Shown one piece after another: positions 56,701 through 64,000 of a DNA stretch of 64,000 nucleotides. The notes under the pieces are model-generated. The model ran no database searches, was not told the origin of the DNA, and saw nothing but the letters and a program-made list of their open reading frames with translations. The stretch lies in NCBI RefSeq assembly GCF_026151205.1, contig NC_087076.1:23430828-23494827 (forward strand). The letters are read 5' to 3'. The first letter of the stretch is position 1. Every line of letters starts with the position of its first letter. The stretch is from Bolinopsis microptera. Taxonomy: Eukaryota; Ctenophora; Tentaculata; Lobata; Bolinopsidae. The position numbers and the translations under genes are program-made.

Positions 56701-59700
56701 AATCTTAGAAAAAATGCAATAATGTGTGCGAATAAACATAGACTGAAAATACTGACGATCAAACCAAGCAAAGTTTAGTATTTGTACACTAATTGGTATT
56801 ACTATACGTTTATGAGGTCCTCACAGATGGCTCGAAAGGATTTCTGGAAGAAATGCAAATATTGTATGTGAAACACCACCGCCACACACTTTGACACTTA
56901 TCCAATATTCAAATAAAAGCGAACCACCATCCCTAAAAGGGTACTTTCGAATCTTAAGCCTGCTTGCCGCGGGCTGCAACTTGCAACTATAAATACTTTT
57001 GACTACTTATCGGACCTTATTTGGGACGGGAATTACATGAACGGACATAATTATGAATGGCTAGTAATATGAACGCTTCGAATGCAATCAAACCATCAAA
57101 ATCCGAATTTTTCATTTTTTTGACGTTTTTTAAATTTCAGCAGAATGTTTTTTAAATCCATTTTTTCTACAGTAAGTAAGAAACGCAGTCATTGAGCAGT
57201 AAAAAAATGTTTTTTGCTTGGGGACTGGTCCGTTAGTACCGCCAATGTTTACTCACAAGTAATTTATAATGAATTAGTTAAATATTATCCCGAGGGGCAC
57301 GCCAAATTAAAATTGTGATGTTATCGTTAAAAACTATTCAATTAAAAATTATATTGGTCGAGGTCGACTGGCACTGATTCTGCAAAACATATTTGATAAT
57401 TGTAACTTTATGATGCTGCCCTCACGCTTAGGCGTGTGTTTCAGTGTAGATATGCGCTATGTGGCAGTGATATAAGGAAAGAAGTTCACTGTCTGGCAGG
57501 TGTTTGAAATGTTGTCCTGATCAGTTGTTAATTTGAGCTGTATGAGTTGGTTATTGAGTGATTATTGACTGTGTTCTTTGTGATTTTACGTAATCAGTAG
57601 GTTGTGGAGTAAAAATGGTGGCCATTCGTCGTTGCAGCAGCACTTTGCAAGGTCTAGTAGTACTTTTTTGACGAATTTGTATATATGTTGATAGAAAATA
57701 TTTCTGGACGGGCATGTAATGCGAGTGTTTTGCTCTGAAAATAGCGAGCATTGGGCCTTTAAAAAAGATGCTAGATCTCAGGTCAGTCTGTGAGTAATGA
57801 TAACCAGTATAAGTTTTGTTCGTGTGTCGTTCCTTGTTTGGGTGTGTTAGGAGGGAAAAGTTCTGAAATCGATTTAGGTAACAAATAGACATTTTCGAAC
57901 TTTGAACTTTGTGCAGTAAAATAAGTGCGTTTTTAACGATAACCCCTTGAACGGTTAAGACCTCGTGTTCTTTAAATGCTAGTTTTGTGTGCTCTGGCAG
58001 TTTTCCGTCCTTGTAGTAGTAGTTCACATTTCCGGCCATAACTGCCCTCATACCTTGTTTTTGTTTAGCAAAAAGAGATTCTATACGAGATTTTGAAGCA
58101 AATCCCCAGACAAGTGAGCAGAAGTTTAAATGGGACTGAAGAAAACTTTGGAAAATCTGTAAACGGGCCTTCATTGGCAATTTATGTTTTATCCTGTACA
58201 TCACCCCAATAAATCTTGACATCTTGCTCCTCAGTGCTGTTAAAATATATGTACATGATCAGTGTCTAATATCACATATCATCTTCATCAAATGGGTTTT
58301 CGTGCATGAAATAATCCATGCTTAAAGCATCAGTGATTTCTAGCTTTATGGAAACCTTTTTTTTATCAAACTACCCCGGTCCTGCATTTCAGTGTTAACT
58401 TTTACAAACCATTCGGCGTGAAGTGGTTTTATCTTAGACAACTTAAGGTTAACCTTAACATGGAGCTTTCCTAGCACTGTTCCATTACCTCCCCTGAGTA
58501 ATATGAACTATAACAACGTCGGACAATGTCCTTGGAAACACGATTTACCGTAATATCTAGAGGCTGGAACAAGTTTGTCATGTTGGCGGGGACTAGTTCA
58601 TGAACTATATTGTTGAGTGCCATAATTTCGTTGACTTTTTTCCGCCAAGTGACCCTTGAAAACATCATAAACTAGTAGAATTTTCTGTGCCTCCGGCAGA
58701 CCAAGGAGAACCTTTCCATCGTTAACTTACGGCACAATCAAGTTCTCAAAGTTGTCATATTCTGGACAAAAGTTCGAAATAGAAAAATGTTTGAAAAAAT
58801 TTCAACGGACTTTAACTTGGACGGACATTAATTGAACGGACTTTATTTAAACGGACATTAAGATGAACGCTAGGGCCTCCAGCGTTCAAGTAATGTCCGT
58901 CCAAATAAGGTCCGATAAGGTATGTAGTCTGTGGATGTCGATGTATAGTGGCGATTCATATAATCACCACTATATTAGTATATATATCGTGGCCGCGAAA
59001 GCCATGGTATGGCCGGCCGAGTGCATTTGTCATTTGTGCGCGGTGGGCCCACAGTGTGGGGAAAGATTGTACAATGATACCAAAAATCTGTAAAATCGAG
59101 AAACTAAATATTTTTCGATTACCACTTAATGATTAAATATATTTCGGTATTTCAGTACTTGTCTGTAAAAAGACAACTATTGATAACGGTGTGGTTTCTC
59201 CGGATACACTGACAATAGAATCTGGATCTACTTACTCGGTAACTTGTGACGAAGGGTTCTTAATCTCTGGATCCCCAACCATAAATTGTGACGGCGATCA
59301 ACTCTCGGAACTTCCAACATGTGAAATAGGTTAATTTGTTAATCTATTCAACCCTATCTGTTTATTTCTCAGTGATATTAATGCTTTAATGCATTACTAT
59401 TATTCACAGTTCTAAAACCTTAACACTCTTTGGACGAGAGCACTAGAGCAGGTATTAAATATCATTGATCATGTATTCACGCGCATTCTCTTGTAACTAC
59501 CATAAATAACGGATTAAACGGATTAAACGGATTAAACGGATTAAACGGATTAAATGTCAATTGGTCAAGAGGAGCCCTAACACTCCTGGCTTAACAATAC
59601 AAGAATGAAATTATAAATAAAAATAAGATAGTGATACAAAAACCGTAAAGAAACATATACTATAATTTAAGCTAAGTCTCTCGGGAAACGAAGTGCATCT

Positions 59701-62700
59701 ATATTCTATATCAACTAAATATTTAGCAATCTCTTTTAAAAGCTTTGGTTGAGTGAATATGAGATCCATTCCCTCGAAGAGGTTGGTTTTAGCTTCAGGG
59801 CTAAGGCGGTCCCTGTTGTCTTGGTAGAGGGGGCAGGTTCTAAGCACATGAACCTCATCTTCTATTATGGGATCAAAGAAGGGTAACTCTGCCATGTACT
59901 CAGTGTATTCTTGTCCTTAGTGGAACATGTACTACAGATACGATTTAGGATGTTGTTTCTTCTGACATGTCCATGGTGTCCCGTTCCAATATTTAGGCGG
60001 TGAGAGCTAGTCCTTATTAGTTATTTGGGCTAGTTTTTTTTGACTGGTTGTATGGAAGATAGAGAGAGAGGTATTTTTCGCAACCAAAACTTGATTTAAT
60101 CGAATTGTAGAATCCAAGTTTTCTGTTGAGCTGTCTCTCTTCATCCCATTGTGTTCTAAAGCAAGAACGGAGAACATCTCGTATTTGAATGGGTTGCCTT
60201 TCGTTCATAGACGTAATGCCGGAGTACCATGATATGCCCAATTTCTTTTGTTCTGTGAATGCATATCGAACAAAGGATTCCGATCCGGAAGTTTCCATGC
60301 TTTCTAGTCTTCGAACATAGTTAAATATTTGGGGACTGGCCTCAATAGCAAGAGGGTATCACCCAACACTCCTGCATTGGAGGTTCTTTTACCGACGCTT
60401 ATAGTCCACTTAAGGAAGGAGAGGTGAACTTTCTCGATCTGATCTTTGGCAATTTCTTTGAGTTGAGGGAACTTGTTCCGGGAAGAGAATGCCGTCATGA
60501 ATTAACCATATCTGACAACCGTAAGATGCGATAGGAAGCACTAAGGCGTCGAAAAGCTTAAATATCACAGTTTTCTTAATTGACTGTAGGTCAATCATAC
60601 TTTTGAGTGAGAAGTAGCTTATGATAGCTTTCTGCTTCAATTTCACTTGTGCTAGCTTCAAACTATACTTCCAGTAATCCAGTAAGAGTAAATGTTATGC
60701 CAAGGTAGGTATATTCTCGGACAGAGGAGATGGATATTTGGCCGTAAGTGATTAGTGAAGTTTTTGCTTTCTTTTAGTATCCTCCCAGCACGGTTGAAAA
60801 CCATGATAGCTGTTTTAGATATGTTAACTGACAAGCCCCACTCGCAAGGCAGTAGGATTCGAGAGTGTTAAGCATTTTCTGGAGACTCACCGCATTTAGG
60901 GCAAGCAGTATTAGATCATCAGCCCAGAGTAAGTGAGTTACTCATTTCGAATTGATGATAGGCACTTCAACTTCTTCCAGCTCGTTAAGGTCTTCAGAAA
61001 GCTGATGGATGTCCGTCTTCTTCATCATGGTGGCCAATGTCAACTTCATTAGTATCAGTGTCAGTGGTATGCCCGTTCCTTGGGACATTCTCCTCCAATA
61101 AAGTGGTATTTCGGATAGATACAAAGGACAGTTCCGATATATTCGATAAACCACTTAAATTGCTGATTTCTTATATGTTTGGATCATCTTCAGTCGGTCT
61201 TTCGAAGGTATTACCATTTTTGTCTTGATGTAAGTTTCGGCCGAACAGGGAAACATTCTTTGCAGACTTCCACATCGAGCCTAGTGAGTAAGGACATATC
61301 AAACGCTGGATAAACTGATTCGTTGAGATTTATCTGCGTGGAGTTGGCCACGGCAGTCTGAGACTTCCATTGATGGGCTTGAGCGGAGGCTTCATGGTTA
61401 CTGTAGGTGTCATCGGGTTGATGATTATCATGTTCAGTCATTTCGGATTCTTTCAGTGCAGTAGCTTCACACTGGTGAAGCAGCCGTGGTACTTTACTGT
61501 TATTCTTATCATCGTCATCTTCATCGTCATCTCTACCGGAGCTCAGAGAGCCATTCCGTGATCCGTTGAAAAGAGCTCCTCTACTCTTGATCTGAACTCT
61601 TCTTGACTTTGTTTCGGATGAATTTGAAGAGGTTTGTGATGAATCATTCCCTGTGTTGCTTTCCTGTCCATCAGATGTGTCATTAGAGCAGTTGACTACC
61701 GGACAACTGAACCCAATTTGGACTTTTTCTAGACAGGGTAGCTTGGGAAAATAATCTTAAACCTAATCAGTCTTCCTAATTAACTTTGAAACGACAACTG
61801 AACCCAATCGTCAGTTAGAAATAACTAACAGATAAACAGGTTTCCAAATACCGTTTAGCTGCTGCCTGGTTTCTAGTTATAATATTCAACAAAAATTTAT
61901 TGGCTAGTGCCTGAAGTGGTCTTACCAACGAATTCGTTTTGCGACTATCATTCAATGTACATCCTAAATCATGTATTTCTCTTTTTAATACATATCGTGT
62001 ATCTGCTGTCTGCTCATATGTATAAGCAGCTCGTATTCCCGGAAGTACCATAAAAAGTGATGGAATGTGATCTTCTATTTTTCTCATCTGATACCCAGGA
62101 CGGTGGCCAACCATAAATATAAATTACCATTTTAAATACAGGTATAATTTTAAGTAATTATAGCTGAACTTCGGGAATTTAAAAAAAGTAGCAGACACTA
62201 ATTGCCTGTTTGCAATGATATAAACAGATAAAAAGTTTAAGTCATCAATATCAGAGTTGCCACTGAGTTTATTCTATGCAACTCCCCTCCAAACAGCTTA
62301 ATTGAGAGTTTAATGAGAGTCAGAATCTGATTATCTTAACCTTATAAACGATCATTCACTAAGTAGCAACGTGAATGTTAGAATTACCATAGTTAAAGAT
62401 ATGAAATACGAATGAAAAATCTAGCATCTTTATGTTGACCCACAGCATTGTGATTACAATTATTTAGACTAGTGGACCGCTGCCAGTGTCTCTCTTTTCC
62501 AAACAAAAGGAAATGATATGAATTTGAATAACCGTCCGTAAATGCAAAATGATACCGAGAATGAAATCGGTCGCTCGCTTGGAAATTTTTAAAAATCGAT
62601 TTGGTCAACATCTAGCCGCCCTGCAAAATTTCTTAAAAACCTCCACATAACTATTAGTATTTCTTATTCCTGTCATATTTGACATTGAATTAGAATGTTT

Positions 62701-63819
62701 TGAACTTAAAATATGCCTGCTGAACGACTTCTGATGAGGATTAATGACAGAAAAAACAGTAAAGGTGGTATAATAGTATAGTGAGTATAATGGCGGCGGT
62801 CGTGCTTGCCGGCACTGTGATACAATGAGGCCTATTCTATGGCCACTTCAATTTATCCTAGGTCCAATCCATTATCCTTGTTTTGGTCCATATCCTTTTT
62901 CTAATTCTATCCTGAATTTTTGAAAACAACATCATTGCTTTAATAAAGATCTATCGTGAGACACAATGTTGAGGGAAGAATTGTAAAATATCTAAAAATG
63001 TTATTTATTTTATTCCCACAGAGACGTGTAAGGCAGAACTGGCGGAAGTTAAAAACCAATTAGAGATTGCTAAATGTCCGGAACAACCAACATGGAGTGT
63101 ACCAAGTACGTATAACTATATAATATACTCTGTTGTGTTTTGAATTTTGATATGCTAGATTGTGCTGTGTTATGTATACCTAATCGGTCATAATTATCAC
63201 GGACAAGTTTTTCACGGACCAAATTTTTCACGGACATAACTATTCAAGCTCATGACCACCCAAACATTTCTAGAAAATTGTGAAAACTGTTGGTGATTTT
63301 TTAATAAGTGTTTTACTACTTTTCTGAACTCTAGACTGTGAGTGTGACTGAGGAGTGATTATATTTGTCCTAGTATACTAATAAGCTAATATAGTAATCG
63401 GCTACACACATATCTACGCATATGTATGGACACACACACTAAAATAAATGGAAATAATTACCGGACTTGATTATTCACGGACCTTAATGCCACAGACATT
63501 ATTTTCACGGACATAATTATTCACGCTAATTGGTCTTCGGCGTGAAAGCTATGTCCGTGGACCGTGGAATTATGACCGATAAGGTACACTAAATAAAAGA
63601 CATAGTTTGTGCTGTATTCTGATACGCTATAGTTGGTGTTGTGTTCTGATACGGTATAGTTTGTGCTGCGTTATGAGGTTAAATGAACCTGATGCCGGAT
63701 AACAGTTTGTAACATATATCACAATATTTCAGAACAACTTCTTGGTAAGAAGATTACTAAAAAGACTCTCAAGAAATTGATGAAGAAGCCAGACACTCAA
63801 AACGTCGGATACGCTCTGA
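41745..63819 (+). CDS. Second receptor-like gene, 3'-partial: signal peptide, Ig, GCC2/GCC3 repeats, Sushi
   Basis: Exons supported: 41745-41793, 42819-43019, five GCC2/GCC3-type exons between 50266 and 56640, 59156-59329, 63022-63105 and 63733-63819. Nearly all borders are phase 1, the pattern of domain shuffling. Ig, cysteine-rich and Sushi modules behind a signal peptide resemble the ectodomain of another adhesion GPCR or a secreted adhesion protein; no GPS or 7TM lies within the window. Introns are loaded with transposons. Linking the Ig exon to the exons beyond 50 kb is inference from strand, phase and lack of another start. Confidence 0.6.
41888..42787. mobile_element. 900-bp TIR transposon, CCTTATCGG family, with pogo-like transposase remnant
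   Basis: Bounded by TA (41886-41887, 42788-42789). Ends CCTTATCGGACCTTATTTGG and its complement, with inner subrepeats AATGTCCGTTCA. Inserted in the first intron of the second receptor-like gene. Carries decayed transposase (next entry). Confidence 0.9.
42113..42345 (+). pseudogene. DDE transposase fragment (pogo/Tigger-type)
   Basis: Plus-strand frames read LLVYDVFKGH, NNIVHELVPANMTNLFQ, then DITVNRVAKDIVRRFYSSYY. This matches the second half of a DDE_1 core (Asp in DxFxGH; Pro-x-Asn-x-Thr...Leu-Asp). Stops and a frameshift interrupt it. The same fragment occurs on the minus strand at 49490-49690 and 58471-58668. Confidence 0.75.
42819..43019 (+). CDS. Ig-like exon
   Basis: Acceptor ATCTCAG. 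Reads SDIVLTVTPSMADGPVVWKQ, then TVTISCNWTPG: the B-strand Cys of an Ig-fold. Two donors are possible, GTATGC after 43007 or GTAAAG after 43019; both leave phase 1. Confidence 0.75.
43083..43300. repeat. TAGCG-word cluster forming an inverted repeat
   Basis: TCTAGCGTCATCTAGCGTCA... is followed by its approximate complement (GATGACGTTAGATGAC, ATGACGCTAGATAGCGC). Related to the array at 44491-44820. Confidence 0.75.
43449..44314 (-). mobile_element. 866-bp TIR element, copy 2 (TA target)
   Basis: Reverse-orientation counterpart of 26177-27033 with TA on both sides. Flanking sequence is duplicated at 45903-46152 without the element, giving an internal empty site. Confidence 0.9.
44491..44820. 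repeat. Tandem array of self-complementary AGCGCT / TGTCG units
   Basis: GAATGTCGGTTTGCGACAGT and GCTATCTAGCGCTAGATAGC alternate about three times. Each word is itself near-palindromic, so the array is a series of potential hairpins. Confidence 0.85.
44996..45370 (-). mobile_element. Fragment of the 1.5-kb long-TIR element family
   Basis: Reverse complement resembles 28010-28200 of the complete copy (CCGACTGTAGGATGGTTTTT, TTCGGTCAGCACAA and following). Both ends are lost. Confidence 0.75.
46417..46444. repeat. 28-bp perfect palindrome
   Basis: CTTTTATAAGTTTA followed directly by its exact complement, with no spacer. Four bases later a second, larger inverted repeat begins. Confidence 0.95.
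46450..46558. repeat. Large inverted repeat with GCTACTAACT units
   Basis: Left arm CAGGAAGACAAAGTGC followed by three ACTAACTGCT units; right arm has three GCAGTTAGTA units and then GCACTTTGCTCCTCCTG. Loop is essentially zero; outer arms pair imperfectly. Confidence 0.95.
48014..50090. mobile_element. CCTTATCGG-family transposon, right end truncated, with internal insertion
   Basis: Left tip after TA reads CCTTATCGGACCTTATTTGG. The right part (50010-50090) has the family's inner words but stops at CTAGGACCTCCAGAATG. The interior has a minus-strand DDE fragment (49490-49690) and about 0.95 kb of unrelated sequence (48485-49440). Confidence 0.75.
50266..50433 (+). CDS. GCC2/GCC3-type cysteine-rich exon, copy 1 (frame-disrupted)
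   Basis: One exon of a tandem array. Intended reading: DC-A-GEFLDQSTGCQPC, then NAAST-C-TACPAG and SACTW before a GTAAGT donor, matching the ephrin-receptor-like GCC2/GCC3 fold. Small indels break the frame in this copy, here including extra bases in the TGACCAGG part. Confidence 0.65.
50825..50985 (+). CDS. GCC2/GCC3-type exon, copy 2 (frame-disrupted)
   Basis: Follows a CTTGCAG acceptor and ends ACATGGA|GTAAG. About 559 bp after copy 1. One-base losses in CAGTCAAC and GAATGG-type runs shift the frame. Confidence 0.65.
51366..51523 (+). CDS. GCC2/GCC3-type exon, copy 3 (frame-disrupted)
   Basis: Acceptor CTGCAG. Keeps GAATGGAGTTTTGCAGC, which shows that the full-length version of the run reads in frame, but loses bases elsewhere (GGCGAGTTCTGG). 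Confidence 0.65.
51901..52064 (+). CDS. GCC2/GCC3-type exon, copy 4 (frame-disrupted)
   Basis: Acceptor CTGCAG, donor GTAACG. GEFLDQSNGCQPC is legible before the frame is lost. The Ty3/gypsy element begins 17 bp after this exon. Confidence 0.65.
52081..56097 (-). mobile_element. Ty3/gypsy LTR retrotransposon (about 4.0 kb) with short LTRs
   Basis: Element runs on the minus strand. LTRs of about 97 bp at 56001-56097 (5' LTR) and 52081-52177 (3' LTR) begin TGTTG and end ACACA in element orientation. Directly after the 5' LTR lies TGGCGACGAGGATGG, the usual gypsy primer-binding-site context. Integrase is the last coding domain. Many indels break the reading frames, as in the flanking array. Confidence 0.85.
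53311..53921 (-). pseudogene. Gypsy integrase (H2C2 zinc finger and rve core)
   Basis: Frame 53535-53921 carries the H2C2 finger (LHACHQGIVSMKALSRSYVW ... CDTC), and 53311-53655 carries the core: RIHIDFAQLF, LVVVDSYSKFPEI, VVSDRGPHL. The first two catalytic acids are visible. A frameshift near 53640 splits them. Order finger-core in the minus direction places it at the 3' end of pol. Confidence 0.9.
56473..56640 (+). CDS. GCC2/GCC3-type exon, copy 5 (frame-disrupted)
   Basis: Acceptor CTAGCAG, donor GTAGTT. It lies to the right of the gypsy insertion. A sixth unit begins after it but is cut by a transposon at 57005 before reaching its exon. Confidence 0.65.
57551..58222 (-). pseudogene. LINE reverse transcriptase C-terminal fragment (223 codons)
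   Basis: Minus strand: RFIGVMYRIKHKLPMKARLQ, IFQSFLQSHLNFCSLVWGFA, SRIESLFAKQKQGMRAVMAG. This is the thumb/C-terminal region shared by CR1/jockey-type LINEs. A 5'-truncated insert within the DNA transposon at 57005-58920. Confidence 0.85.
58471..58668 (-). pseudogene. DDE transposase fragment (pogo/Tigger-type), minus strand
   Basis: ALNNIVHELVPANMTNLFQP followed by LDITVNRVSKDIVRRCYSS. The Gln-Pro-Leu-Asp box is intact here, unlike at 42113. Only the 3' part of the catalytic core survives. Confidence 0.8.
59156..59329 (+). CDS. Sushi/CCP exon
   Basis: Acceptor TTTCAG, donor GTTAAT, phase 1 on both sides. Contains the full four-cysteine Sushi pattern: VCKKTTIDNGVVSP, SGSTYSVTCDEGFLISGS, INCDG, LPTCEI. 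The conserved Trp before the last Cys is replaced. Confidence 0.9.
59508..59556. repeat. (ACGGATTAA)5 minisatellite
   Basis: Five 9-bp units, just downstream of the Sushi exon. Confidence 0.9.
59611..61154 (-). pseudogene. LINE reverse transcriptase remnant (RTE-like ADD box)
   Basis: Minus strand pieces in three frames: HLLWADDLILLALNAVSLQ, LNTLESYCLAS, then MIDLQSIKKTVIFKLFDALV with YGCQIWL, and a C-terminal LRTCPLYQDNRDRL. A stop codon lies just before VTHLLWADD. Several frameshifts; no endonuclease recognised. Clade inferred from the WADDL flavour. Confidence 0.8.
61155..63021. other. Intron region without supported exons
   Basis: Holds further degraded minus-strand ORFs (61211-61441, 61815-62114) of unknown origin and a copy of the dispersed repeat at 62473-62810. 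Nothing assignable. Confidence 0.5.
62473..62810. repeat. Dispersed repeat family, copy
   Basis: GGACCGCTGCCAGTGTCTCT followed by TACCGAGAATGAAATCGGTC, AAAACCTCCACATAACTATT and AACTTAAAATATGCCTGCTG. Partial copies occur at 33339-33615, 45780-46310, 46592-46690 and 47810-47935. Identity unknown (SINE or MITE). Confidence 0.7.
63022..63105 (+). CDS. Exon of the second receptor-like gene
   Basis: Acceptor CCCACAG, donor GTACGT. Reads ETCKAELAEVKNQLEIAKCP, in phase 1 with the Sushi exon. A short charged, possibly helical linker with two cysteines. Confidence 0.65.
63179..63584. mobile_element. 406-bp TIR element (TA target), CACGGAC subrepeats
   Basis: Flanked by TA (63177-63178, 63585-63586). 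Ends CCTAATCGGTCATAATTATC and GGAATTATGACCGATAAGG, with inner repeats TTCACGGACATAA. The tip resembles the CCTTATCGG family, but the interior differs. Non-autonomous. Confidence 0.85.
63733..63819 (+). CDS. Basic exon of the second receptor-like gene
   Basis: Acceptor ATTTCAG, donor GTACGA. Reads QLLGKKITKKTLKKLMKKPD, strongly basic, in phase with the previous exon. Continues outside the window. Confidence 0.55.
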
Positions 63820-64000
63820 GTACGACTTATTTTTTCAGTATTTTACTTTTAAACTCTGCCATTAGGGAGTTGTGAAACTGACCTTTTAAAAACTGACCGG
63901 CAATCAGTCCAGTTGACGCTCAATAGGGATTCTTATACGTATTACTACTACAATGGAACCCCCTAGTACCTAAGTAGCCGGGGTGACCTTTATCTCACTG

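Larger units (their letters stand above)
50100..57004. repeat. Tandem array of approximately 540-560-bp exon-intron units
   Basis: Six units, complete or partial, each with the GCC2/GCC3 exon, then an intron with TATGTTAATCTTAGAAATGC, GTGTGCGAATAAACATAGA, ATGCAACTATTGTATGTGAA and CTTGCCAGCGGCTGAAACTT. Copies are similar except for many one-base indels. The gypsy element splits the array at 52081-56097. Confidence 0.9.
57005..58920. mobile_element. CCTTATCGG-family transposon with nested LINE fragment
   Basis: Left tip ACTTATCGGACC (one C missing) after TA; right end CAAATAAGGTCCGATAAGG before TA (58921-58922). It is inserted in the intron part of a GCC2 repeat unit. Contains a minus-strand DDE fragment at 58471-58668 and a LINE insertion at about 57217-58237. 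Confidence 0.85.

Noticed and set aside
61370-61561. Plus-strand ORF with a hydrophobic Ile/Val-rich stretch
   Set aside because: It is antisense to a GAT/GAC-rich minus-strand tract; the hydrophobicity is a frame artefact.
1-64000. CRISPR arrays, riboswitches, bacterial operons
   Set aside because: Introns, splice signals and metazoan domains show eukaryotic DNA. The tandem arrays present are satellites or exon duplications without spacer logic.

Overview
This is eukaryotic, almost certainly metazoan, nuclear DNA. It is AT-rich, its genes are split into short exons with GT..AG introns, and its introns and intergenic stretches are packed with transposons. The exon-coded domains (GAIN/GPS plus 7TM, Sushi, Ig, pentraxin-like, GCC2/GCC3 cysteine-rich repeats) point to a marine invertebrate such as a cnidarian or tunicate. 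I cannot name the species from sequence alone.

Host genes. (1) Bases 5-29795 (+) hold a 5'-partial adhesion G-protein-coupled receptor. I can trace 25 exons whose reading phases join without a break: beta-sandwich ectodomain exons, a hormone-receptor-like cysteine exon pair, the GAIN domain, a canonical GPS cleavage motif, seven membrane segments and a short tail. (2) Bases 29935-31062 hold an intronless 375-codon ORF of unknown function. (3) Bases 38075-38356 hold a pentraxin-like (LamG-fold) first exon cut off by a Penelope-like retroelement. (4) Bases 41745 to beyond the window end hold the start of a second receptor-like gene: signal peptide, Ig-like exon, at least five tandem GCC2/GCC3-type exons, a Sushi exon and two further exons, mostly in symmetric phase 1.

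The most notable element is a complete Polinton/Maverick at 9059-20357 (11,299 bp). It lies in a phase-0 intron of the receptor, between two GAIN exons. It has 218-bp terminal inverted repeats differing at one base, the expected AG...CT ends and a perfect 6-bp target duplication (TACGCC). It encodes a chromodomain integrase, packaging ATPase, small basic core-like protein, penton-like and hexon-like capsid proteins, a pVI-like protein, an adenain-type protease, a zinc-finger coiled-coil protein and a membrane glycoprotein. All ORFs are open. No protein-primed DNA polymerase B is present and there is no room for one, so this is either a polymerase-less lineage or an element replicated in trans. 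TATA boxes stand upstream of several genes, including one bidirectional TATA shared by the two gene arms.

Other elements: a 10-bp satellite (7533-8285); a MULE-like element with a FLYWCH fragment and 9-bp target duplication nested in a retroposed sequence with 17-bp duplications (22907-24305); a broken LINE (24306-25831); two copies of an 857/866-bp TIR element with a paralogous empty site; a 1.5-kb element with long TIRs (27631-29166); several copies of a TA-target DNA transposon family with CCTTATCGGAC termini and pogo-like transposase remnants; a Penelope-like remnant; a Ty3/gypsy element (52081-56097); and LINE remnants. The interval of about 50.1-57.0 kb carries dense single-base indels, many in homopolymers, in both exons and retroelement. 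This looks like unpolished long-read gap filling rather than biology.
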